Of a stretch of DNA of 64,000 bases, positions 1-8,148 are shown piece by piece. How positions within the stretch are numbered: the first letter of the stretch is position 1; every line of letters starts with the position of its first letter. The DNA comes from an uncultured Allomuricauda sp. (lineage in GTDB: Bacteria > Bacteroidota > Bacteroidia > Flavobacteriales > Flavobacteriaceae). The notes under the pieces are model-generated. The model ran no database searches, had not been told where the DNA came from, and saw nothing but the letters and a program-made list of their open reading frames with translations. The stretch spans positions 310,001 to 374,000 of the forward strand of contig NZ_CANMUU010000001.1 of the NCBI RefSeq assembly GCF_947501165.1. Reading direction: 5' to 3'. Position numbers and translations under genes: made by a program.

Positions 1-651
1 TCCACTACTATTCAGGCGAAGACTATTGGAGTTTTCCATTTCCAACTCTCCATTTTTAAGATACAAACTAGCATATTCCAAATCTTGCGTTCGGACTTTT
101 CCAAATTTTAAGATCACATCCGCCTTATTGAGGTTTTCCGTTACCCACAAATCCCCGTGTTCCACTAAGGCATTCAGAGGTCCACTCCATCCTTCTATTA
201 TAACATCACCAAATCTATTGGTTACGCGGAGTTCTGCTTTGGAAGGCATAAATACTTCATAATCTATCTGCACATGGCTCCGGTCAAAATCCACCGGGTT
301 TGTCTTATTAAAAAAATCGGCAAACCAGCCCGTGTTCTTTTTTCTAATCTTGGAAACCACGCCCACATAATTGGAACCTGATTTAAACTCGGGATTGATT
401 CGACTTAGTAGACTTTGGGCATTATCCTTTTTTCTATGGTTCACACGTATGGAGACCTTAATGGCCACCTTATCCTGTTCCCATCCCGTAACATCTATGT
501 TTCCATATTTGTTCTCTATCTGAAGTTCTCCGGCATTGGAAAGTTCAAAACTCCTTTCTACGGTTTTGGATACCCTTTCCTGCGCAGTTCCCAAGTATGC
601 TGAAAACAGCATGAAAACCATCCAAAATGCTATTTTATAATGTGTATCCAT
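1..651 (-). CDS. Secreted DUF4097-like (adhesin-type beta-helix) protein, 3' end outside window
   Basis: The minus-strand frame is open from an ATG at 649-651 to the window edge (217 codons, no stop), so the C-terminus is missing. The N-terminus is a signal peptide of about 23 residues ending in an LGTAQ cleavage region. The body carries short alternating segments such as LQIENKYGNIDVTGW and LRVTNRFGDVIIEGW, the strand-turn pattern of DUF4097/putative adhesin right-handed beta-helix proteins. The start lies inside the anti-sigma gene, overlapping its end by 17 nt, which suggests translational coupling as the third gene of a sigma/anti-sigma/surface-protein operon. The assignment is to a fold family only; no specific function is claimed. 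Confidence 0.7.
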   Translation of the reverse strand, partial: MDTHYKIAFWMVFMLFSAYLGTAQERVSKTVERSFELSNAGELQIENKYGNIDVTGWEQDKVAIKVSIRVNHRKKDNAQSLLSRINPEFKSGSNYVGVVSKIRKKNTGWFADFFNKTNPVDFDRSHVQIDYEVFMPSKAELRVTNRFGDVIIEGWSGPLNALVEHGDLWVTENLNKADVILKFGKVRTQDLEYASLYLKNGELEMENSNSLRLNSSG

Positions 652-1174
652 ACTCTTTATCCACTTTTTTAGAATCGTTAATTTGTCTCAATAAATTTTC
701 AATAAGCTCTATTCGCTTTTTATAGTTGGCAACTATGGCCTCCAATACCTGTTCGTTGTCCAAGTTGCTTCCCATCTCTTCGCGAAGTGCCTCGTATTCC
801 AAATCCAACTCATCCATGAAAGACAAAAACTCAACTTTATCCTCTTCGGTAAGGTTAGGGTTCTTTCGGACCAATTCCACCTGATAGGACACCAGATTTT
901 GATAGTGCATATCTATATCCATCAATTCTTTGGAAACGTATTGAGTTCCTTCAGAATGCACTCCTAATGAAGATAAAATGATTATTCCAGCAAGACCAAA
1001 CAAAAGAACCACGCTTGCAGCAACTCGAAAAGCCGGTCTTCTCCAGAGCGGAATTACCTTTGGTTCCTCTTTCTGGAGCTCTGTCGAGATATTGGCCCAG
1101 AGTTTCGCACGATCTGCTTTGTGCTCGTCAAACTGGCCTGCATTGTCTCGTATATGTTTTTCAAAATTGTCCAT
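635..1174 (-). CDS. Putative anti-sigma factor, single-pass membrane protein
   Basis: This 179-residue protein has a soluble N-terminal part (residues 1-46, charged, with a WANI segment typical of anti-sigma cytoplasmic domains). One hydrophobic helix follows (about 48-70, VAASVVLLFGLAGIIILSSL), then a helical, charged periplasmic C-terminal part. Its ATG shares one base with the stop of the upstream ECF sigma gene, the usual coupled arrangement for a sigma/anti-sigma pair. No zinc-binding HxxxCxxC motif is visible, so it is not a ZAS-type anti-sigma factor. The role follows from topology and position and is inferred. It would hold the sigma factor inactive at the inner membrane until an envelope signal arrives. 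Confidence 0.65.
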   Translation of the reverse strand: MDNFEKHIRDNAGQFDEHKADRAKLWANISTELQKEEPKVIPLWRRPAFRVAASVVLLFGLAGIIILSSLGVHSEGTQYVSKELMDIDMHYQNLVSYQVELVRKNPNLTEEDKVEFLSFMDELDLEYEALREEMGSNLDNEQVLEAIVANYKKRIELIENLLRQINDSKKVDKEYGYTL

Positions 1175-1713
1175 TACAATTCGCTTATGATTTCAACTAA
1201 TTTTTTCTTCGCCCTATGATATTGGGATTTTGATGTACTTGTCGATATATTCAAAATCTCTCCAATCTCCACATGGTCATACCCTTCTATTAAATAAAGG
1301 TTAATGATTTGTCTATAACCATCGGGTAGTTTGGCAATACCCTTTTTTACCTTTTGGATATCCACTTTATCAACTTCAACTGATTCATCCTCTGCCAAAT
1401 GAAACTCATGCACTTCCATAGGCACCACAGCAATTCTTTTTGCTCTTAGATGGTTAATACTCTTATTGATTACGATGCGTTTGAGCCACGCCCCAAAACT
1501 GCTTTCGTACTTAAACCTTTCAAGGTTTCTAAAGGCATCAACAAAACTGTCTTGGATGATATCCTCTGCATCCTCCTTGTTTCCTAAAAAACGATATCCC
1601 ACATTGTACATGGCATCCACATAAAGCGAATAGAGCTCATACTGCGAACCGGGAATGCCCTTCTTGCATTCTTCTACCAAGTTTTGATGTGTAAAACGGA
1701 CGTCGGTTTCCAA
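1174..1713 (-). CDS. RNA polymerase sigma factor, ECF (sigma-70) family
   Basis: The 179-residue length is normal for ECF sigma factors. Region 2 spans about residues 35-95, with GNKEDAEDIIQDSFVDAF (core binding and -10 recognition) followed by FGAWLKRIVINKSINHLR. Region 4 spans about 125-178, with LPDGYRQIINLYLIEGYDH and the helix-turn-helix HVEIGEILNISTSTSKS that reads the -35 element. The gene is first in an operon with its likely anti-sigma factor and faces away from a TonB-dependent receptor. A TGCAACC-N16-GTC element lies about 28-55 nt upstream of its start, and a matching element faces the receptor gene. This suggests the sigma factor drives both its own operon and the receptor. Confidence 0.92.
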   Translation of the reverse strand: METDVRFTHQNLVEECKKGIPGSQYELYSLYVDAMYNVGYRFLGNKEDAEDIIQDSFVDAFRNLERFKYESSFGAWLKRIVINKSINHLRAKRIAVVPMEVHEFHLAEDESVEVDKVDIQKVKKGIAKLPDGYRQIINLYLIEGYDHVEIGEILNISTSTSKSQYHRAKKKLVEIISEL

Positions 1714-1740
1714 AAGTTTAGGTTGATGCTTGCTGTGTTA

Positions 1741-1768
1741 AAGACAATATCAAAAGTAGAGGGTTGCA
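1741..1768 (-). promoter_or_regulatory. Putative ECF-type promoter of the sigma operon
   Basis: On the minus strand TGCAACC (1768-1762) is followed after exactly 16 nt by GTCTT (1745-1741). This resembles the AAC/GTC architecture of ECF -35 and -10 boxes. It ends 27 nt before the sigma ATG. The same boxes with the same spacing occur in the opposite direction at 1825-1852. The promoter role is inferred from this symmetry. Confidence 0.5.
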
Positions 1769-1824
1769 CTCTAAGGGATAAAACTTTCAAAAAAAATGAT
1801 TTTTCCAAAAAGAATTCTAAACCA

Positions 1825-1852
1825 TGCAACCTTCACTTTTCTCGTCTGTCTC
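1825..1852 (+). promoter_or_regulatory. Putative ECF-type promoter of the TonB receptor operon
   Basis: TGCAACC (1825-1831), a 16-nt spacer and GTCTC (1848-1852) match the element that faces the sigma gene. The receptor ATG lies 40 nt downstream. The paired elements suggest that the neighbouring ECF sigma factor transcribes both directions. This is a visual motif match, not a tested promoter. Confidence 0.5.
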
Positions 1853-1892
1853 TAGCTGTGAAAATTATTTGCAACCATAAACCATCAAAAAA

Positions 1893-4298
1893 ATGAACAG
1901 CAAAAAAACTTTAGATCCAATTAGCAAAACCATAGTTTGGCTTTTGTGGATCTACTTTATGGGTTGTGCACTGGCAACCGCCCAAACCAGCCATACAATT
2001 AGTGGCACAATTACCGACGGAAGCAACGGGGAAACCCTGTTTGGTGCTTCGGTGTTTCTTACCGGTACAACAATCGGAGGAATAACCAATGAGTACGGAT
2101 TCTATTCCATCACTGCTCCTGAAGGCGAATACGTTTTGAACATTTCGTACATGGGGTATACTGATGTAAACATTACCATCAACTTAAACCAGGATATTAA
2201 TCAAGATGTGGAAATAGTAGAGTTTTCCACAGAACTGGATGAAGTAGTGGTGACCGCCGAGGAACCCGAAAGGGCTATCCTTCGTAAGCCAGAAATGAGC
2301 GTGGTAAAAATGAATGTGGGTACCGTAAAAAAGATGCCCGTTGTACTGGGTGAAATAGACATCCTCAAATCGTTACAGATGCTACCAGGGGTAACCAATA
2401 ATGGTGAAGGAACAGGTGGTTTTCATGTGCGTGGAGGAGCTCAGGATCAAAATTTGGTCTTGTTGGACGAAGCAATCATCTATAATACTTCCCACATGTT
2501 CGGTTTCTTTTCGGTCTTCAATGCAGACGCAATTAAAGACATGAAACTGTATAAAGGGGGGATTCCAGCACGCTTTGGGGGTCGAGTATCCTCGGTACTG
2601 GATATTCGTCAAAAAGACGGAAACAGTAAAAACTTCGCACTTACGGGGGGAATTGGATTAATCTCCAGTAGACTTACTGCAGAAGGACCCATTTTTGGGG
2701 ATAGAGGTTCTTTCTTGGTAGCAGGAAGAAGGTCTTATGTCGATTTGATTTTGAAGGCCGCTGGCGAGGACAATAGTGTTTCGTTCTACGACTTGAACTT
2801 AAAAACAAATTATAGCATCAATCGAAACAATAAATTGTTCCTATCGGGGTACTTTGGTCGTGATGCCTTTAATTTCAGCAACAACTTTGAAAACAGCTAT
2901 GGCAATGCTTCCGGAAACTTACGGTGGAACCATATTTTCAATGATAAGTTATTTTCGAATTTATCTCTTATTGCCAGTAGGTATGACTATGATTTAAACT
3001 TTGACCAAGATGAATTTGAGTGGGTTTCCTCTATAACCAATTATAATCTGAAATACGATCTTAAATATTATTTAAGTGATCGCTTTTCATTGGATTTTGG
3101 TGTAAATGGAATTTATTATGATTTTGACCCGGGACAGGTGCAGCCAACAGCGCCAACTTCGCCAGTAAACCCCCTTACTTTAGACCAAAAAAGGGCATTT
3201 GAAAGTGGGGTTTATGTAAGTGCGGAACATAAACTCACAGATAAGTTGACCGCACAATATGGTCTTAGATATAGTGCTTTTTCCAGATTGGGCGGGCAGC
3301 CTATAACAGAATATGCCAACGGACAGCCCGTTGTTTATAATCCTACTTTGGGCATTTATCAGCGTGGAGTGGCCATTGGGGAAACTGATTTCTCCAAAAG
3401 CGAAACCATAAAGACATTTGGCAACTTTGAACCTAGAGTATCATTGGCGTATTTACTTGATGAAGACTCTTCCCTAAAAGCTGGATTTTCAAGGGCAGCA
3501 CAATACATTCATCTATTGAGCAACACGTCATCCGTTACCCCACTGGATGTATGGACACCTAGTGGCCCTTTTATAGAACCCCAGTTATCCAATCAATATG
3601 CTTTAGGCTACTTCCGAAATTTTATGGATAAAAGCTACTCTTTGGAAGTGGAAACATACTACAAAACAGTGGATAATCGCATTGATTACATTGATGGGTC
3701 AGAGCTTATTGGTCAGAATACCATAGAAACCGAAATCTTGAACGGGGAAATGCGAGCTTATGGTCTAGAGGTACTGTTACGAAAAAATGAGGGTGATTTT
3801 ACAGGATGGATAGCCTATACACTCTCAAAATCGGAGCAGCGCACCCCGGGAGGAATTGCAGGGGGACCTGGAATCAATAATGGAGATTGGTACAACACGT
3901 TTTTTGATAGGACCCATGATATTTCCATATCAGGGGCGTACCGATTAAATGATTCATGGAGTTTTGGGACAAACTTGGTATTTCAAACCGGCAGACCTGT
4001 AACCTATCCCAATGGACAGTATCAGTACGAAGACCTGTCAATTGCCAGTTACGCTACCAGAAATTCAGACCGCTTGCCGGCGTACCACAGAATGGATGTA
4101 TCGGTCAATTACGTTCCAAAAAAATATAGAAGCAAACGCTTTAAAGGGGAATGGGTTCTAAGCGTCTATAACTTATATAACCGAAGAAATGCAGCTGCCA
4201 TTTCATTTGGCCAAAATTTGGAAACAGGTGCCAATGAAGCAACCCGGACTGCAATTTTCGGCATAGTACCATCAATTACCTACAACTTTAAATTCTAG
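1893..4298 (+). CDS. TonB-dependent outer-membrane receptor with N-terminal carboxypeptidase-like domain
   Basis: This 801-residue protein starts with a signal peptide (about 1-31, ending ALATAQ). A CarboxypepD_reg-like beta-sandwich follows (about 34-115, GTITDGSNGETLFGASVFL). Next comes a plug domain (about 125-240) with the conserved FHVRGGAQDQNLVLLDEA segment, then a long beta-barrel ending in an aromatic residue (TYNFKF). The architecture is that of SusC-like or siderophore-type receptors of Bacteroidetes, though it is shorter than typical 1000-residue SusC proteins. It is followed 3 nt later by a DUF4249 lipoprotein, a standard pairing, and is probably controlled by the divergent ECF sigma factor. 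The substrate cannot be read from sequence. Confidence 0.9.
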   Translation: MNSKKTLDPISKTIVWLLWIYFMGCALATAQTSHTISGTITDGSNGETLFGASVFLTGTTIGGITNEYGFYSITAPEGEYVLNISYMGYTDVNITINLNQDINQDVEIVEFSTELDEVVVTAEEPERAILRKPEMSVVKMNVGTVKKMPVVLGEIDILKSLQMLPGVTNNGEGTGGFHVRGGAQDQNLVLLDEAIIYNTSHMFGFFSVFNADAIKDMKLYKGGIPARFGGRVSSVLDIRQKDGNSKNFALTGGIGLISSRLTAEGPIFGDRGSFLVAGRRSYVDLILKAAGEDNSVSFYDLNLKTNYSINRNNKLFLSGYFGRDAFNFSNNFENSYGNASGNLRWNHIFNDKLFSNLSLIASRYDYDLNFDQDEFEWVSSITNYNLKYDLKYYLSDRFSLDFGVNGIYYDFDPGQVQPTAPTSPVNPLTLDQKRAFESGVYVSAEHKLTDKLTAQYGLRYSAFSRLGGQPITEYANGQPVVYNPTLGIYQRGVAIGETDFSKSETIKTFGNFEPRVSLAYLLDEDSSLKAGFSRAAQYIHLLSNTSSVTPLDVWTPSGPFIEPQLSNQYALGYFRNFMDKSYSLEVETYYKTVDNRIDYIDGSELIGQNTIETEILNGEMRAYGLEVLLRKNEGDFTGWIAYTLSKSEQRTPGGIAGGPGINNGDWYNTFFDRTHDISISGAYRLNDSWSFGTNLVFQTGRPVTYPNGQYQYEDLSIASYATRNSDRLPAYHRMDVSVNYVPKKYRSKRFKGEWVLSVYNLYNRRNAAAISFGQNLETGANEATRTAIFGIVPSITYNFKF

Positions 4299-4301
4299 CA
4301 C

Positions 4302-5150
4302 ATGAAAACCATACTAAAAATCATTTCAATAGTTATTATAGCAATGTCCTGTTCTTGTACAGATGTAGTGGATGTAGAAGTTCAGGATGGACCTATCCGA
4401 TTGGTAGTGGAAGCCTCTTTGGATTGGGAAAAAGGCACCACGGGAAATGTTCAGAGCATTAGACTACGAACTTCCACTCCTTTCTTTGATACCACCTCCA
4501 CAACAGATGTAGTTGGTGCTTCGGTAAGGGTTACAAACGATTCCAGCAACGAAGAATTTGTTTTTGAAGATCAGAATAATGGAGAATACCAGACTACAAG
4601 TTTCGTACCTGTTTTGGGACAATCCTATACATTACAAATTGAATATAACGGAGAAATATACCGCGCTACAGAAACCATGACCCCGGTAACAGAAATCACC
4701 CGTGTCTTCCAAGATCGTATTGATGGGTTTGATGATGAGGAACTGGAAGTGCATGTTGTATTCACGGATCCCATGGAAGAGGGCAATAACTATCTATTTA
4801 GATTCAAGCGCCGTGGAGATTTATTACCAGAATTGGAGGTGGCCGAAGACGAATTTGTTAACGGCAATGAGATTGACTGGTGGTATGAAATCGATGAAGA
4901 CGAGGACCAAAACATTCTACCATTTATGCCAGGCGATGTTGTTGACATAGAGATGTACGGTATCTCAAGAGATTACTATGATTACATCAAAATTCTTATT
5001 TCACAATTAGGTGGTGTAGGCCTGTTTGAGGCAACTCCCGTTGCTGTAAGAGGGAATTGTATTAATGAAACAAATCCTGAGAATTACGCATTTGGATATT
5101 TCCGTTTAACCGAGGTGGACAAAACCAGTTACACTTTTGTTGAAGACTAG
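4302..5150 (+). CDS. DUF4249-family outer-membrane lipoprotein
   Basis: This 282-residue protein has a lipoprotein signal peptide with cysteines in MSCSCTDVVDVE. The segment after the lipobox is typical of DUF4249 proteins, as are the repeated immunoglobulin-like strands (VVGASVRVTNDSS, YTLQIEYNGEIYRATETMTPV). DUF4249 proteins are encoded next to TonB-dependent receptors in Bacteroidetes, which is the case here with a 3-nt gap. They are thought to be surface partners of the receptor, but their molecular role is not established. The protein is shorter than many family members (around 300-400 residues). Confidence 0.8.
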   Translation: MKTILKIISIVIIAMSCSCTDVVDVEVQDGPIRLVVEASLDWEKGTTGNVQSIRLRTSTPFFDTTSTTDVVGASVRVTNDSSNEEFVFEDQNNGEYQTTSFVPVLGQSYTLQIEYNGEIYRATETMTPVTEITRVFQDRIDGFDDEELEVHVVFTDPMEEGNNYLFRFKRRGDLLPELEVAEDEFVNGNEIDWWYEIDEDEDQNILPFMPGDVVDIEMYGISRDYYDYIKILISQLGGVGLFEATPVAVRGNCINETNPENYAFGYFRLTEVDKTSYTFVED

Positions 5151-5175
5151 TTTAGATTGGTTTTTTGCTTGTGAG

Positions 5176-5201
5176 ATGCCGGGTTCCATGGGGCTCGGCA
5201 T
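5176..5201. terminator. Possible bidirectional terminator hairpin
   Basis: ATGCCG (5176-5181) pairs with CGGCAT (5196-5201), with a partly pairable 14-nt interior, between two convergent genes. The flanking T-run is weak (TTTCT), so this is only a candidate. Confidence 0.35.
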
Positions 5202-5239
5202 TTCTATTAGTATAAAAAAGTAGTGGTAAATTCTGGCAA

Positions 5240-7189
5240 CTAATCTAGCTTGATTATAATAAACTCAGACCTTCTATTCACATCATGCTCCTCGTTTGAA
5301 CATCTTACCCCATTACCGCAGCCATTTAAGAGTAGTTTTTCTCCATAACCAATGGCACTTTCAATACGGTTTGCCTCAATTCCCTGGGAGATAATGTAAT
5401 TGCCGGTAGATTTAGCTCTTCGGTCAGATAGTTTCTCGTTGTACCTATCACTTCCTCTTGAATCTGTGTGAGCCTCTATCTTGATGACCATTTTAGGATA
5501 TTCCTTCATTACCTCAACAATCTTGTTCAACTCTTGAGCGGCATCGGGTCGAATATCGGCTTTGTTCAAATCAAAATAAATATTGTCAATCTTGATTTTT
5601 AGAACGCCATTTTCATTTACGATCAATTTATTAAGCTCCTTTTCTATTTCCATAGGAACAGTATTGACATAATCCGTTTCGCCGGTAGTACTGAAGTTCT
5701 CCTCGTTTGGGATAAACCCTTCTTTGCTGATTTTTAAGGTGTAGCTAATTTCACAATCCAAAATCACATCAAAACCAAAAGCGCCATAAGGGTCTGTTGT
5801 TGTCTTCGCTAAAGAGGTTCCGTCCAACGCAAAAAGCTCCACTTGAGTATTTACCACTGGTTGCGCATTGGATTTACGTACCACACTGCCTTTTACCGTT
5901 TGAACACAGATTTCTTCCAAACGTTGAAAAGAGTAAATATCGTCATCACCTTTTCCTCCTTCACGATTCGATGAAAAATACCCTCTGTTGGTTTCCTCTC
6001 GTACAATGAAGCCAAAATCATCCCGATTGCTATTTATAGGCTGCCCTAAATTCTTGGGATTCTGAAAAGTTTCATTTTCCAATTCACTTTCAAATACATC
6101 AAGTCCTCCCAGTCCTAGATGGCCATCAGATGCAAAATAGATTTTTTCTTCAGTAACGAAAGGGAACATCTCCCGTCCGCTGGTGTTGATTGTTGGCCCT
6201 AAATTTTTGGGTTTTGAGTAATTGCCATCCCTATCAATTTCGACCACAAAAATATCTGTCCCCCCAATACTTCCTGGCATGTCAGAAACAAAATATAGAA
6301 AACGTCCATCTGGACTTAAAGCGGGTTGCCCCACTGAATAGTTTTCGTTGTTGAAAGGTACTTCTTCCGCTTCCGTCCATTCCCCCCCTCTGAGTTCGGA
6401 CCTATACATTTTTAGGTGATTGGTTCCCTCTTCGTCCCTGCCCAATTCACTTTGCGTATAATTGTTTCTGGTAAAATACAAGATGTTTCCCTCGGGGATA
6501 AAACTGGCGACAGCTTCGTGGTATCTTGTGTTCAAGATTGGAGAAAATGGAATTACCTCTGCCAAATCCGAACCTAAATCGACCGTATCTGCCATAAAGA
6601 AATCTAGATAGGGTTGTTGGTTCCATTCATAAACACGGGTTTCGTATCTTAATGAATCCCTACTTGACGAAAACACAATCTTATCCTTATAGTAAGCGGG
6701 ACCGAAATCTGCTACTGGAGTATTTATAGCCAGATTTGAAATATAAAACTGCGGTTGTCGATTAAGCAATTCATCCAATTTCTCATCATTGTCTTTTAAT
6801 TGCTCCACTGTGAATTCAGAAGTATCCAGTTTTTTGGTATAAATCTTCATTATGGCTTTGGCCAATCTGTAATTTCCTACTCCTTTCAGTGCGTGTACAT
6901 ATCGAAATACATATTCCGGTTCCAGCACATTTTCATATTTGGAAAACAAAAGCCCGTACCATTTTACCGCATTTCCCATGTCGGTGTTGAAATAATAGGA
7001 ATCCGCAAGTCGTTGCAGTACATGTTGCGAATCATCTCCTTTGCTTGCCAAACTTTCATATTGTTTTGCTGCCCTCACATAAAGAAGATTTTCAAAATTA
7101 GTGTCCGCATCATTATACTTCAGCTGGCCCTTGGCACCAAGAACCATCAAAATACACGTAAGAAACAGTATGTTTTTAAATGCTTTCAT
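5240..7189 (-). CDS. OmpA-family protein with PD40 propeller, third gene of the giant-adhesin T9SS operon
   Basis: The protein is read from the ATG at 7189 (649 residues), which gives a clean signal peptide (MKAFKNILFLTCILMVLGAK). The frame is open further upstream, but that start would overlap the porP/sprF gene. Order of domains: TPR-like helices (about 20-150); WD40/PD40-type beta-propeller blades (for example ALSPDGRFLYFVSD, then SDGHLGLGGLDVFESE); a carboxypeptidase regulatory-like domain (VKGSVVRKSNAQPV); and a C-terminal OmpA peptidoglycan-binding domain (IYFDLNKADIRPDAAQEL, then HTDSRGSDRYNEKLSDRRA). The layout resembles T9SS-linked OmpA proteins found next to PorP/SprF genes. It probably anchors the outer-membrane complex to peptidoglycan. 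Confidence 0.9.
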   Translation of the reverse strand: MKAFKNILFLTCILMVLGAKGQLKYNDADTNFENLLYVRAAKQYESLASKGDDSQHVLQRLADSYYFNTDMGNAVKWYGLLFSKYENVLEPEYVFRYVHALKGVGNYRLAKAIMKIYTKKLDTSEFTVEQLKDNDEKLDELLNRQPQFYISNLAINTPVADFGPAYYKDKIVFSSSRDSLRYETRVYEWNQQPYLDFFMADTVDLGSDLAEVIPFSPILNTRYHEAVASFIPEGNILYFTRNNYTQSELGRDEEGTNHLKMYRSELRGGEWTEAEEVPFNNENYSVGQPALSPDGRFLYFVSDMPGSIGGTDIFVVEIDRDGNYSKPKNLGPTINTSGREMFPFVTEEKIYFASDGHLGLGGLDVFESELENETFQNPKNLGQPINSNRDDFGFIVREETNRGYFSSNREGGKGDDDIYSFQRLEEICVQTVKGSVVRKSNAQPVVNTQVELFALDGTSLAKTTTDPYGAFGFDVILDCEISYTLKISKEGFIPNEENFSTTGETDYVNTVPMEIEKELNKLIVNENGVLKIKIDNIYFDLNKADIRPDAAQELNKIVEVMKEYPKMVIKIEAHTDSRGSDRYNEKLSDRRAKSTGNYIISQGIEANRIESAIGYGEKLLLNGCGNGVRCSNEEHDVNRRSEFIIIKLD

Positions 7190-7190
7190 A

Positions 7191-8144
7191 TTAATAGAAT
7201 CTTGGAGATTTAAGTCGCTTTTCCACGGTCTTGAACTCATATCGAAGAAAAATTTCGTGTGTTCCACTTGTGAAGTCACCCAAATCCGAAGTAGTTAAGT
7301 CATACGCATACCCCAGACTTAAATCTGGTGAAATCTGAACTCCCAACAGTGCTGAGAAAGAATCATCCCATCTGTAGGCAACACCCAAGTTAAAAGTCTC
7401 CTTAAGTAAGGCATTGGCCGAAATATCAGCAATAACTGGTGCTCCGGGAACCCACTTCACAAAAAAGGCAGGTTTAAACTTAATGTCAGGGGTTAAATCA
7501 ATAATTTTTCCTCCAATTAAAAAATAGTGTAGTCTTTCTGTTGCAATTTCTTGCTCCGCACCATCATAATGTTCTTCAGAAAAAAAGTTGGGAACGGCGA
7601 GTCCCAAATAGGATGATGTTGTATGATAATATACCCCTGCTCCCACTGTTGGAAAAAACTTGTTTTCAATATTATTTTGAAAGGCCACATCAGGATTCTG
7701 AATAGTTCCTTCATTAAAATCCACATTGAAAAGTCTTCCTCCTGCTTTCAGTCCAAACGATAACTTACGATTGTCATCATCCAACCTGATGGTATAGGAG
7801 AAGTTTCCATCTACAAAAGCTTCTGAAGACGGGCCTAAAGCATCATGTGAAAGTACCAATCCCAAACCTACATTGTTTCCCATTGGTCCATCAACAGCCA
7901 ATACCTGAGTAGTAGGAGCCCCATTTATGCCAACCCATTGCGAACGATGCATCAAAAGTGCAGTTAAATGACCTCGTGACCCCGCGTAAGCTGGGTTTAC
8001 ACTCAATGTATTGTACATATATTGCGTAAACTGAGGGTCTTGCTGAGCATACACTCCCAAAGTACCAAGAGTGAGCAGGAAAAGGCATATATTTTGAAAA
8101 CTCTTTGTCATTTTTTGCTTGTTGTACATTTTTCCGAAACCCAT
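7191..8144 (-). CDS. PorP/SprF-family T9SS outer-membrane protein
   Basis: The N-terminal signature QQDPQFTQYMYNTLSVNPAYAG and the following RSQWVGINGAP are hallmarks of the PorP/SprF family. These proteins help secrete or retain a neighbouring large adhesin through type IX secretion. The rest is a predicted outer-membrane beta-barrel ending in FLRYEF followed by a short tail. The 317 residues are a usual length. An internal ATG (8111, MTKSFQNICLF) would give a more typical signal peptide and may be the true start. The gene sits 4 nt after the giant adhesin stop and 1 nt before the OmpA gene, so the three form one operon. Confidence 0.92.
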   Translation of the reverse strand: MGFGKMYNKQKMTKSFQNICLFLLTLGTLGVYAQQDPQFTQYMYNTLSVNPAYAGSRGHLTALLMHRSQWVGINGAPTTQVLAVDGPMGNNVGLGLVLSHDALGPSSEAFVDGNFSYTIRLDDDNRKLSFGLKAGGRLFNVDFNEGTIQNPDVAFQNNIENKFFPTVGAGVYYHTTSSYLGLAVPNFFSEEHYDGAEQEIATERLHYFLIGGKIIDLTPDIKFKPAFFVKWVPGAPVIADISANALLKETFNLGVAYRWDDSFSALLGVQISPDLSLGYAYDLTTSDLGDFTSGTHEIFLRYEFKTVEKRLKSPRFY

Positions 8145-8148
8145 TGCA

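Noticed and set aside
7190-7279. Upstream extension of the OmpA-family gene
   Set aside because: It would overlap the porP/sprF gene by almost 90 nt and hide a good signal peptide that starts at 7189.
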